From NCBI RefSeq assembly GCF_900108185.1, contig NZ_FNVA01000003.1, positions 186,001-250,000 of the forward strand: 64,000 nt of DNA, read 5' to 3'. This document shows positions 8,685 through 18,600 of this stretch, piece by piece; position 1 is the first letter of the stretch; each line of letters starts with the position of its first letter. The translations under genes and the position numbers were made by a program. A model generated the notes under the pieces. That model saw only the letters and a program-made list of their open reading frames with translations, was not told the DNA's origin and did not search any database. This stretch comes from Bryocella elongata. GTDB taxonomy: Bacteria; Acidobacteriota; Terriglobia; Terriglobales; Acidobacteriaceae.

Positions 8685-9551
8685 ATGAGATTCCGGCTGC
8701 ACCCTGAGACGATGAGGATGACGTTTCTGCTGCTTGCCCTTGGCGCGGCGGGGTCCGCGACTGCGACAGCACAGACGGCTGCGGGAGGTCCCGCTGCGGC
8801 CGTAGCTTCGCCGGACTTCGACGTCTCCACGGTGAAGACGAATAACACGGGAAGCGGTTCGATCCGGATCAGCGTCCACGACGATATGCTGCGCGCCGAC
8901 AACGTGGTGGTGAAGATGTTGCTGGAGCAGGGCTTCGACATTCGACAGGACCAGATCCTCGGGCTTCCTCACTGGGCCGAGGTCAACCACTACGACATCA
9001 CGGCGAAGGTGGTCGACATGACACCGGAGCAGCGCAAGGGGCTGAACAAAGCGGAACGCATGGCGATGATGCAGAAGCTGCTGGTCGAGCGCTTCGGGGT
9101 GAAGACTCATGTTGAAACCCGCATCCTGCCACGGCTGGACCTTGTCATCGCGAAGGATGGGATGAAGCTCGAGGAGTTCAAGGCGCCGCCACCCGTCGAG
9201 GGCGGCGCGGACAAGCCTGAGCTGGAAAAGTTCGATCCGAAGCGTGGCGGCAGCATGACCGGCAGCAACAACGAGCTGACAGGTACGGGGGTGGAGATGG
9301 CACCGCTGATCAACTTCCTCTCCAACCAGACCCACATGCCTGTTGCTGACAAGACCGGCCTGAAGGGGAAGTACAGCTTCCACCTGAAGTGGCAGCGCGA
9401 GGATGAAGGCGCGCAGAGCGGTCTTCATGATGATTCGCTGCCGACGATCTACTCTGCGATCACGGAGCAGCTCGGTCTCAAGCTGGAGTCAGCAAAGGGC
9501 CCTGTCCAGGTGCTCGTGGTGGATCACATCGATCTGCCGGAGGAGAACTAA
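8685..9551 (+). CDS. TIGR03435 family protein, second copy
   Basis: A 288-residue secreted protein with signal peptide MTFLLLALGAAGSATATAQ near the N-terminus; ATG at 8685 is preceded by CGAGG, with ATG 8712 as an alternative. The TIGR03435 landmarks are FDVSTVKTNN, DNVVVKMLLEQGFDI, ILGLPHWAEVNHYDI, ERFGVKTHVETR, MPVADKTGLKGKYSF and the closing LKLESAKGPVQVLVVDHIDLPEEN. Compared with the copy just upstream it lacks the N-terminal beta domain, so the pair is diverged rather than a recent duplication. It lies 99 nt after the first copy and 17 nt before the TonB-dependent receptor, which supports a shared transcript and a joint role at the cell envelope. Confidence 0.88.
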   Translation: MRFRLHPETMRMTFLLLALGAAGSATATAQTAAGGPAAAVASPDFDVSTVKTNNTGSGSIRISVHDDMLRADNVVVKMLLEQGFDIRQDQILGLPHWAEVNHYDITAKVVDMTPEQRKGLNKAERMAMMQKLLVERFGVKTHVETRILPRLDLVIAKDGMKLEEFKAPPPVEGGADKPELEKFDPKRGGSMTGSNNELTGTGVEMAPLINFLSNQTHMPVADKTGLKGKYSFHLKWQREDEGAQSGLHDDSLPTIYSAITEQLGLKLESAKGPVQVLVVDHIDLPEEN

Positions 9552-9568
9552 TTGATGGCGGTGACGCG

Positions 9569-12500
9569 ATGAGATTTCGCCGCGGGCCTGGTGGGTCCCG
9601 ATGGCTGGCCTGCACGATGGCAGTCGTGCTGCCGGCCGCAGCATTGGCCTCGGAGTTTCATGGCCACGTGCGTTATGGCAGCGTGCCGGTGCCGGGCGCG
9701 ACCGTCACGCTGACCCAGGGCGACAAACAGTTCTCCACGATCACGGACTCGCTCGGCATCTATCAGTTCGCCGATGTGCCGGACGGGACGTGGAAGATCT
9801 CCATCTCATTGCGCGGCTTCGCTCCGATGGATAACACGGTGACTGTAGCCGCGAATGCGCCGCAGGGCGACTTCACGCTGGACATGCTCGCGATGCCTGA
9901 GCTGCTTGCGATGGCTCAGCCCGAAGCTGCGCCCGCGCCAAAGCCTCTGCAGCCGCGTGCTGCTGAGACGAAGGACGAAGCGAGGCCGAAGGCCGCCGAT
10001 GCCAAGACGGCGAAGCCGGAAGGTCCGCAGGCGCCACAGCCTCCAGCACCCAGCGAAGACTCCGATCGAGCCAACGATGGGCTGCTGATCAACGGCAGTG
10101 AAAGCAACGCGGCGACGTCGCAGTATTCGATGTCGCCAGCGATCGGCAATCGCAGGCCCGGCACGAAGGCGCTGTACAACGGCAGCTTCGGAGCCTTTGC
10201 GCAGAATGCGATCTTCAATGCGAAGCCGTACTCGCTGACCGGCCTGCAGCTTCCGAAGGATGGCTATAACCGCATCACCATGGTCGCGACCTTCGGCGGG
10301 CCCATTCGCATTCCGCCGATCTTCTATCATGGGCCGAACTTCTTTGTGGCCTACCAGTGGACTCGAAATGGCACGGCCAACACCGGCACCGGGCTTGTGC
10401 CCACGCAGGCTGAGCGTGACGGCGACCTGAGCTCGATCACCAACGCGCAGGGCCAGCCGGTACCCATCTATAACCCGGCGACGGGTGTGCCGTATGCCGG
10501 TGCGCTTCCGGTCAGTCCTCAGGCGGCGGCGCTGCTTGCTTTGTATCCACTACCGAATGTCTCCGGCAGCACACGGTATAACTACGAAGCTTCGCTGGCG
10601 AGCGAGACGCACCAGGATTCGCTGCAGTCCCGCCTCGACAAGAGCGTGGGGCATCGCGATTCTTTTTACGGAGGCTTCGGCTTTCAGAACTCGCGCACCA
10701 GCACGGAGAATCTCTTCGGCTTCGTGGATTCGGTGAAGTCGCTGGGCATCGACACCAATGTGAACTGGCAGCATCGCTTTGCCCGGCAGGTGTTCGCTAC
10801 GCTGGGCTATCACCTGACACGGCAGCGCACATTATTGACACCGGAGTTCGCGGGTCAGACGAACATCTCGGGCAACGCCGGCGTCACCGGAAATGACCAG
10901 GACCCGCGCGAGTGGGGGCCACCGGCGCTGGGCTTCTCGAGCATCACAGGCCTGAGCGATGCGAACAGTCAGTTCAATCGCAATCGCACGGACCAGGGAT
11001 CGTTCAAGCTCACGACCACGCGTGGACGGCACTCGCTGCAGGCTGGAGGAGACTTCCGCCGGCAGGAGTACAACGAGCTGCAGCAATCGAACCCGCGTGG
11101 CACCTTCACCTTCACGGGCGCAGCGACGTCCGCGACCGGGGCTACATCGACGACGAGCGGCTCGGACCTCGCGGACTTCCTCGTTGGCACGCCTGACACC
11201 AGTGCGCTGGCCTACGGCAACGCGGACAAGTATCTACGCCAGTCGGTATCGGACCTTTATGTGAACGATGACTGGCGCGTGCGGCCGGAGCTCACGCTGA
11301 ATGTGGGCTTCCGGTGGGAGTACGGTTCGCCCATCACCGAGCTGAAGGGGCGGCTCGTGAACCTCGATCTCGCGAAGGACTTCTCTTCTTCAGCACCCGT
11401 GCTGGCGAATGCGCCGAAGGGCTCGGTGACGGGCACAACCTATCCGAGCTCGCTGGTGCAGCCGGACAAGCATGGCTTCGAGCCGCGCGTCGCGCTGGCT
11501 TGGCGGCCCATCCCTGCTTCGACGCTGGTGGTGCGGGCGGGCTATGGCATCTACGACGACACCTCGGTGTACCTTGCCGCGGCCCAGAGCATGTCGCAGC
11601 AGGCGCCGCTCTCGACGAGCCTGAGCGTGCAGCGCAGCTCCACCTGCCCGCTGACGCTTGCGAACGGCTTCTTGAACTGCACAGGAACGACGGCGGATAC
11701 GTATGCGGTTGATCCCAACCTGCGAGTGGGCTACGTGCAGTCGTGGCAGGTGTCCGCGCAGCGCGATATGCCGTTCGCGCTGGTGATGACGGCCACGTAT
11801 CTCGGTACGAAGGGCACGCATGGCACGCAGGAGTTTCTGCCCAACACCTATCCGATCGGGGCGACGAACCCCTGCCCGCAGTGTCCGGTGGGCTTCACCT
11901 ATCGGACGTCCGGTGGCAACCTCGAGCGCAACGCCGGGCAGCTCCAGCTGCGACGCCGCTTGCGCGGCGGCTTTACCGCGACGCTGCAATACACGTATGC
12001 GAAGGCCGTCGATGACGATGCGCAGGTGGGTGGCGCAGGGCATACCGTGGCTGCGTCCGCCACAGCTTCCTCAACCAGCTCCACCTCGAGCAGTCCAGCG
12101 ATCCTCGCGCAGGATTGGCTGCACCTTCGCGCGGAGCGCAGCCTCTCAAGCTTCGATCAACGCCATCAGCTGAACGTGATCCTGCAGTACACGACTGGCA
12201 TGGGCGCAGGCGGTGGCACGCTGATGAGCGGATGGCGTGGGCGCGTGCTGAAGGAGTGGACGATCCTCACGCAATACACCGGAGGCACTGGTCTGCCGGA
12301 GACGCCGGTGTATCTCGCGGCAGTGCCCAACACGGGTGTGACAGGCACGATCCGGCCCAATCGCACGAGTGCGCCCATCTATGACGCATCGAGCGGATAC
12401 TTCCTCAACAGCGCGGCTTACACCACCCCAACCAGCGGACAATGGGGCACAGCGGGACGGAACTCAATCCTCGGCCCCGGAACCTTCACGATGAACGCAG

Positions 12501-12685
12501 CGCTGCAGCGCACGCTGAGGATGCCTTCCAACACGAGCATGGATGTGCGCTTCGAAGCGAACAACGTGCTGAATCACGCGACCTTCACCTCGTGGAACAC
12601 GATCACCAACAGCTCGACCTTCGGACTTCCGGCCTCGGTGAATGCGATGCGTAGCTTCCAGATCAGTGGGCGGTGGAGATTCTGA
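9569..12685 (+). CDS. TonB-dependent receptor-like outer membrane protein with carboxypeptidase-regulatory domain
   Basis: A 1038-residue protein. A signal peptide is followed at about residues 27-110 by a CarboxypepD_reg/Cna-B-like domain (FHGHVRYGSVPVPGATVTLTQ and SLGIYQFADVPDGTW). Residues about 115-170 are a proline/alanine/lysine-rich linker. The rest is a large beta-barrel with repeated amphipathic strands, ending AMRSFQISGRWRF, an aromatic C-terminal Phe typical of BAM substrates. Such acidobacterial receptors are thought to import oligosaccharides or other large ligands; the ligand cannot be deduced. A recognisable plug domain is weak. Its stop TGA overlaps the ATG of the next gene by one base (TGATG), so translation of the VWFA protein is probably coupled to it. 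Confidence 0.88.
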   Translation: MRFRRGPGGSRWLACTMAVVLPAAALASEFHGHVRYGSVPVPGATVTLTQGDKQFSTITDSLGIYQFADVPDGTWKISISLRGFAPMDNTVTVAANAPQGDFTLDMLAMPELLAMAQPEAAPAPKPLQPRAAETKDEARPKAADAKTAKPEGPQAPQPPAPSEDSDRANDGLLINGSESNAATSQYSMSPAIGNRRPGTKALYNGSFGAFAQNAIFNAKPYSLTGLQLPKDGYNRITMVATFGGPIRIPPIFYHGPNFFVAYQWTRNGTANTGTGLVPTQAERDGDLSSITNAQGQPVPIYNPATGVPYAGALPVSPQAAALLALYPLPNVSGSTRYNYEASLASETHQDSLQSRLDKSVGHRDSFYGGFGFQNSRTSTENLFGFVDSVKSLGIDTNVNWQHRFARQVFATLGYHLTRQRTLLTPEFAGQTNISGNAGVTGNDQDPREWGPPALGFSSITGLSDANSQFNRNRTDQGSFKLTTTRGRHSLQAGGDFRRQEYNELQQSNPRGTFTFTGAATSATGATSTTSGSDLADFLVGTPDTSALAYGNADKYLRQSVSDLYVNDDWRVRPELTLNVGFRWEYGSPITELKGRLVNLDLAKDFSSSAPVLANAPKGSVTGTTYPSSLVQPDKHGFEPRVALAWRPIPASTLVVRAGYGIYDDTSVYLAAAQSMSQQAPLSTSLSVQRSSTCPLTLANGFLNCTGTTADTYAVDPNLRVGYVQSWQVSAQRDMPFALVMTATYLGTKGTHGTQEFLPNTYPIGATNPCPQCPVGFTYRTSGGNLERNAGQLQLRRRLRGGFTATLQYTYAKAVDDDAQVGGAGHTVAASATASSTSSTSSSPAILAQDWLHLRAERSLSSFDQRHQLNVILQYTTGMGAGGGTLMSGWRGRVLKEWTILTQYTGGTGLPETPVYLAAVPNTGVTGTIRPNRTSAPIYDASSGYFLNSAAYTTPTSGQWGTAGRNSILGPGTFTMNAALQRTLRMPSNTSMDVRFEANNVLNHATFTSWNTITNSSTFGLPASVNAMRSFQISGRWRF

Positions 12686-14865
12686 TGAGACACTCGTCTT
12701 CTTCCCTTCTGACATTTGCGTTTCTCGCAGCCGCGTCTTCTGCCGCACAGCAGATCGGCAGCAACGCGACGCCTTCCGACAACGGGACCTACAAGATCAG
12801 CGTGACCTCGCAGCTGGTGGTCGAGACCGTGGTGGCGAAGGACAAGCAGGGCAAGTTCATCCCGAACCTGAGCGTGAAGGACTTCACGCTGACCGAGGAT
12901 GGTGTGCCGCAGAAGATCCGCTTCGTCGAGCATGAGACGCTGCCGACGGAGAGCGATGCGTTGCCTCCTCTGCAGGATGCGGATGAGCACATTACGCTGT
13001 ACAAGCGGCTGACGCGGACCTCGATCGCGAGTGAAGAGAGCGATCGCGACACCGGTAAGAGCAAGTACCAGGGGCGACGGCTGATCGTCCTCTACTTCGA
13101 CATGACAACGATGCGGCCCGAGGATCAGCAGCGCGCCATCACGGCAGCCGAGACCTTCCTCCGGAAGCAGATGACCTCCGCGGACATGATCTCGATCATG
13201 CGCTACCAGGGCGGCTCCGTGGATGTGCTGCAGGATTTCTCCGCGGACCGCACGCGGTTGCTGAGCATCCTGCAGACGATGCTGGTGGGCGAAGGCCAGG
13301 GGTTGCAGGACTCGCTCGACGATGCGAGCAGCGCCGATACCGGCGCGGCCTTCGGACAGGACGACAGCGAGTTCAACGTCTTCAACAACGATCGCCAGCT
13401 CTCTGCGCTGCAGACCGCGGCGCAGATGCTTGCGGGCATGAATGAGAAGAAGTCGCTGATCTATTTTGCGAGTGGGCTGCGGCTGCATGGGATCGACAAC
13501 CAGGCGCAGCTGCATGCGACGGTCGATGCGGCGATTCGCGCCGGCGTGACGTTCTGGCCGGTCGACGCGCGCGGCCTTGTCGCCAACGCTCCGCTGGGCG
13601 ATGCCACGCAGGGATCTGCAGGTGGATCGAGCATGTACACCGGCGGAGCAGCACAGGCGGTGAGCGATAACTTCGCGCAATCGCAGGACACGCTCTACTC
13701 ACTGGCTGCGGATACAGGTGGCAAGGCGTTGCTGGATAACAACGACCTGACGCGCGGCATCACGCAGGCGCAGAACGCCGTGACGGATTACTACATCCTG
13801 GGCTACTACACGACGAACAATGCGCCGAATGGGCGCTTCCGCAAGATCAAGCTGACGCTGAACAGCGATGCCGAAGCGAAGCTCGATTACCGGCAGGGTT
13901 ACTACGCGAAGAGGGACTTCACGCACTTCAACGAGGCGGACAAGGAGCGGCAGCTCGAGGATGCGCTGATGATGGGCGATCCGATGACGGAGCTGACCGT
14001 GTCGCTGGAGGTGAACTACTTCCAGTTGAATCGCGCGGAATACTACGTGCCCCTCGTGGTGAAGATTCCAGGGCGCGAGCTCGCGCTGGCGAAGAAGGTT
14101 GGAGCGGAGCATACCCTGATCGATTTTGTCTGCGAGATCAAGGATGATGTTGGCGGCTCCACGGTCAGCAACATTCGCGACAGCGTCAACATCAAGCTCA
14201 GCGATGCGACCGCGGCGCAGCTTGCGCACCAGCCCATCGAGTACGACGCGGGTGTGACTCTGCTGCCTGGGCACTACACGATCAAGTTCCTCGCGCGGGA
14301 CAACGAGACGGGTCGCATCGGTACCTTCCAGACCTCGTTCTATATCCCCAACCTGAACAAGGAGACGACACGCGTTCCCATCAGCAGCGTGGTGCTTGCG
14401 AGCCAGCGCATCGATTCGCGCGATGCGCTTTACAACGCGGCGCATGGCAAGCAGGCAGCCAAGGACGATAGTGCAAACCCGCTGGTGCAGGATGGCCGCA
14501 AGCTGATCCCGAGCGTGACACGCGTCTTCCATGCGGATCGCGAGCTGTATGTCTTCCTTCAGGCGTATGCGGGATCGACGATGCCTGCTGCCGCAGCAAC
14601 CGGATCGGCCACAGCAGGGCCACCACCCGCGGCGTCTCCACTTGTGGCCTATGTGAGCCTGTATCGCGAAGGCAAGCTTGCCTTCACTGCAACGCCTGTC
14701 TCAGTGACTCCGTTGCCGAACAGCAGGCTTGGTGTGACGCCCATCAGCTTCCACCTTGGGCTGGGCACGCTGGAGCAAGGCAACTACGAGGCGCAGGTGA
14801 CGGTGCTCGACGGCACGCAGCATCGCGTCGCCTTCTGGCGCGGGCCCCTGGAGATTATCCCTTAG
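12685..14865 (+). CDS. VWFA-related Acidobacterial domain protein (TIGR03436)
   Basis: The ATG at 12685 is embedded in TGATGA at the end of the receptor gene; it gives 726 residues with a signal peptide (SSLLTFAFLAAASSAAQQ). The TIGR03436 start is clear: LVVETVVAKDKQGKFIPNLS then KDFTLTEDGVPQKIRF (about residues 65-80). The VWA-like domain follows at about 131-395, with the expected MIDAS strand reading VLYFDMTTM (Asp139) instead of the classical DxSxS, so metal-dependent adhesion may be altered. A C-terminal half of about 300 residues is beta-rich. Probably periplasmic or surface exposed. Translational coupling suggests equimolar production with the receptor. Confidence 0.87.
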   Translation: MRHSSSSLLTFAFLAAASSAAQQIGSNATPSDNGTYKISVTSQLVVETVVAKDKQGKFIPNLSVKDFTLTEDGVPQKIRFVEHETLPTESDALPPLQDADEHITLYKRLTRTSIASEESDRDTGKSKYQGRRLIVLYFDMTTMRPEDQQRAITAAETFLRKQMTSADMISIMRYQGGSVDVLQDFSADRTRLLSILQTMLVGEGQGLQDSLDDASSADTGAAFGQDDSEFNVFNNDRQLSALQTAAQMLAGMNEKKSLIYFASGLRLHGIDNQAQLHATVDAAIRAGVTFWPVDARGLVANAPLGDATQGSAGGSSMYTGGAAQAVSDNFAQSQDTLYSLAADTGGKALLDNNDLTRGITQAQNAVTDYYILGYYTTNNAPNGRFRKIKLTLNSDAEAKLDYRQGYYAKRDFTHFNEADKERQLEDALMMGDPMTELTVSLEVNYFQLNRAEYYVPLVVKIPGRELALAKKVGAEHTLIDFVCEIKDDVGGSTVSNIRDSVNIKLSDATAAQLAHQPIEYDAGVTLLPGHYTIKFLARDNETGRIGTFQTSFYIPNLNKETTRVPISSVVLASQRIDSRDALYNAAHGKQAAKDDSANPLVQDGRKLIPSVTRVFHADRELYVFLQAYAGSTMPAAAATGSATAGPPPAASPLVAYVSLYREGKLAFTATPVSVTPLPNSRLGVTPISFHLGLGTLEQGNYEAQVTVLDGTQHRVAFWRGPLEIIP

Positions 14866-14889
14866 GCAATCCCATCCGGACGACGCGCG

Positions 14890-15504
14890 CTACTTGTGCG
14901 TATGCGTCGTCTGGATGTCGCTGCCGAAGCGATACGCTACGCCCAGCTTGAACATCTGCGGCTCGGGATTGCGGAGCGGGACGTTCATCCAGCCCTGATA
15001 TTCGTACTCTGCGCGCAGGTTGAGGTAGTGCGTGAATCGATAGTCCACGCCACCTGCCAAGCCGTAGAGGTTGTAGCCGACGCTGGCAACGTTGTTCGAG
15101 TAGCCATAGACGCCGCGACCGAAAGAGCCACGCGCGTATGGGGTGAAACGACCACGCTCGAAGAGCTTGTAACGCAGGCCGCCTTCGAAGCTGGTCTGCG
15201 TGCTGGTGTCATTGCTGGCGGCGACTCGAGCGAAGTCGAGCGCTATGCCGAGATGACCATTGAAGTCATAGTTACCATAAACGCCAAAGCCCAACGAACG
15301 CACCGTGCGCGTGAGGTCCGAGAGCGGTGCTGGATTACCGTCCGTATCCCACGGCAGATAGTTGGAGTGCACGAGCACCGCACTGCCCCCTAACTGCAGC
15401 GTGCCGGGAGCAGCAGCAGTGGGAGAGGCCTGGCCGCGGGCCGCGATGGGGACAACAGACAGCGCAAACGCGGCCAAGCGCAGACACTCTCGCAACGGTT
15501 TCAC
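14890..15504 (-). CDS. Outer membrane beta-barrel protein (OmpA/porin-fold type)
   Basis: A small 8-strand-like barrel: amphipathic strands such as GFGVYGNYDFNGHLGIALDFA, GGLRYKLFERGRFTPYARG and LNLRAEYEYQGWMNV, with the last strand MFKLGVAYRFG. A signal peptide KPLRECLRLAAFALSVVPIA fits a GTG start at 15504 (204 residues). In-frame ATGs at 15621 and 15660 would put a long charged leader before the signal peptide and overlap the divergent gene. No good Shine-Dalgarno site marks the GTG, so the start is uncertain. Function unknown beyond membrane integrity or small-molecule passage. Its stop lies 24 nt from the end of the convergent VWFA gene. Confidence 0.7.
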   Translation of the reverse strand: MKPLRECLRLAAFALSVVPIAARGQASPTAAAPGTLQLGGSAVLVHSNYLPWDTDGNPAPLSDLTRTVRSLGFGVYGNYDFNGHLGIALDFARVAASNDTSTQTSFEGGLRYKLFERGRFTPYARGSFGRGVYGYSNNVASVGYNLYGLAGGVDYRFTHYLNLRAEYEYQGWMNVPLRNPEPQMFKLGVAYRFGSDIQTTHTHK

Positions 15505-15658
15505 GTCAGTTTCGACGGAGAGGTTGCGCAGCTCGATTACATCGACGTTTTGAAATTTGCGCTTTGCCGTAATCGCAGCCCGACAACGCCGCGTCTTCAC
15601 AGTACAGCCGGCAGCATGCATCGCATCGACCTCGCCATTCTCGCGGGGCAACGACTGC

Positions 15659-18600
15659 ATGCGCCGACGTATGACCGCCCAAGGCGCTGAAGGTCCTCCA
15701 GTGAATTCTCCGAGCCTCGCAATCTCTCTTCGTCAACGGCTGCTGTCGTTGCTGGCACTCGTCCTTGGAGCCTGTTTGTTTGCTCCACACGCACAGGCGC
15801 AGACCGTGGTGTCCATCCACGACATCATGAAGGCCTCGGGCACTACAGATACGTGCAGTGCGAGTACGACTTACTTCCTGCCGGACTCGACGTACCTTTA
15901 CTCGCACTATGGCTCTGCTGTCTCTGTGACGGGTGTTGTTGTTGGCGTCGAGACGACGGGCGACTACACGGGCACGGTCTATCTGTCGGAGCCATCGAGC
16001 TCATGGGACAACTGCGTTTCAACTGCGGAAGGCATGCCGGTCTTCAACCTCAAGACGGTCAATGCAGCGTGCGCTGTTGTCGGTGCGAGTGTCACGGTCG
16101 TGGGCGATGTCGTTGAGTCGACATCGATCGTGGCAGCGGATGTGACCGCAGCGAACACTCCGGGAACTGGCGTAAATCCGACTTCATGCACCGTCAACTC
16201 GACTGGGAACACGATGACGCAGTCGATCTCCGTGAGCAGCGTGCTTACTACGTTTGGCGATGCGCTGAAGTATACGGGCATGACCACGAGCGCTACGTTC
16301 TATGCGGTCGCTCCCGCCGGCGGTTCTCTCACGGAGTCGACGGAGACTGTGACCTCGACGGGACAATTCTGGGGAACTCTCTCATCGAACACGGCAACCA
16401 ACAATCATCTATTCCGTTCGGCAGGCATTGCAGGCGATGAGTATGTGCCATCGACTGCGCCTTCGACCGTGGCGACATGGGGAGGCAATCCGCAGCGGGT
16501 GCTGATCGACACGACCACGTTTGGTGGTACGCCGGTGAACATCACGGTGGGGCAGAGTATTACATGCACCACGGGATCGGGGATTACGGTTGGTGCGACC
16601 TCGGGCATTGGCCTGATCGACTACACGCTGGGCTATGCGCGGCTGCTGATCTTCCCGACCTCGGTGTGCACGGTGAGTGGCAGCGTGGCGACGACGACCT
16701 CGGCCGCTGCCGACTCCACGCACTTCCACGTTGGGACGCTGGATCTCGACCGCTTCTACTCGACGACCGGAGCAACGACGGGATCGGTCGCGATCAGCGC
16801 GTCAGCGTATGCGCGGCGATTGAACAAGGCGGCGCTGGCGATCGTGAACTCGCTGGGCAAGCCGGACATTCTCTCGGTGCAGGAGGTGCAGGATCTCGCC
16901 ACGCTCACCGATCTTGCGACCGCAGTGAACACGCTGGGGAGCGCGGCTTACGTGCCGTACCTGGTGCAGGGCAACGATCCGAACTCGCTGAACCTTGGGT
17001 TCCTGGTGAATTCCTCGACGGTGGTTGTGGACTCGGTGACGCAGGATGAAGCTTCGAGCACCTATACGACCACGAGCGGCGGCAGCGCGACGCTGTGGGA
17101 GCGGCCACCGCTGGTGCTGCAGGCTGAGTTCGTGCGTACGGGCAAGAACTATCCGGTGACGGTGGTGAATGCACACCTGACACCGCGGGACAACATCGGC
17201 GACACGACTCTGGGGCCGAACATCCGGGCGCATCGTGCAGCGCAGGCGACGGACATGTCGGCGCTGGTGCAGAGCCTGCAGACGGCGGGGGACAACGTGA
17301 TCCTCGCGGGAAACCTGAACGCGTTCGAGTATTCGGATGGCTATGTCGATGTGACTGGCATCATCGATGGCTCGCCGGCCGCGAGCAGCGCGGTGACTCT
17401 TTATGAGCCGACGAGCACGACGGCCGCGCTTACAGACTTCATCACGTCGGTGAGCTCGACTTCTCGCTACAACTACATCGAGCGCGGCGATGCCGTGGTG
17501 TATGAGCACATCCTGGCCTCGGCGACGGTGCCGGATAACTCGACGGCCTCCGCTTCGCTGGCGTCGTATGTCTCGGCGGTGACGCAACCCCACTTCACGG
17601 CGGACTTCGCGGCGATCGACGCGAACGATTCGACCACACCTGCAGGCCTTACGCCGCATGACGGCATGGTGGTCTCGTTCCTGATTCCGCCCGCGCCTAC
17701 GACGGCTTCGGTATCTCCGACCTCGATCAACTTCGGCGACGTGTCGATTGGCGGCAGTGCGTCACAGACGGTGACCTTCACCAACACCACCACGTTCACC
17801 TCTACGGTGAATGTGACGGGCATCGCGATCTCAGGCACGAATGCGGGGGACTTCACGCAAACGTCAAGCTGCACGGCGGTGACCGAGGGCCAGAGCTGCA
17901 CGATCACCGTGACCTTTACGCCGACGGCGACGGGTTCGCGCACGGCGACGCTGACCATCACGAACGATTCGACCTCTGACCCGACGCTCACGGTGGCACT
18001 GAGCGGAATTGGCGTAAACACCACAGCGACGTTGACGCCGGCGAGTGCGACCTTTGGCAGCGTCTATGCCGGCGGAGGCACGTCCACAGCGCAGGTGTTT
18101 ACGCTGACGAACACCAGTACGATCAGCATCGCGGTAAACAGCATTGCGCTTTCGAGCACGAACTTTACGCAGACCGCGACGACCTGCGGCACAACGCTTG
18201 CAGCCGGAGCGAGCTGCACGATCAGCGTGGAGTTTACGCCGACGGCAAGCGGTGCGTTGACGGGTACGCTGACGGTGACGAACTCCTCCACGGCCGATCC
18301 GACACTGACCGCGAGCCTCAGCGGTACGGGACTGCCGACGACGGCGACGCTGACGCCAGCGTCTGCGAGCTATGGCAATGTGATTGTGGCATCGACTTCC
18401 GCGGCGCAGGTCTTTACGTGGACGAACACGAGTTCGATTGCGCTGACGATCAAGTCCGTGGCTGCGAGTGGCGACTACAGCGTCAGCGCGACCACATGCT
18501 CCGGTTCAATCGCCGCGAACTCCAGCTGCACGATCAGCGTGGTCTTTACCCCAACGGCGCTGGGGACGCGTGCAGGGACGCTGACGGTGGTCTCCACCAG

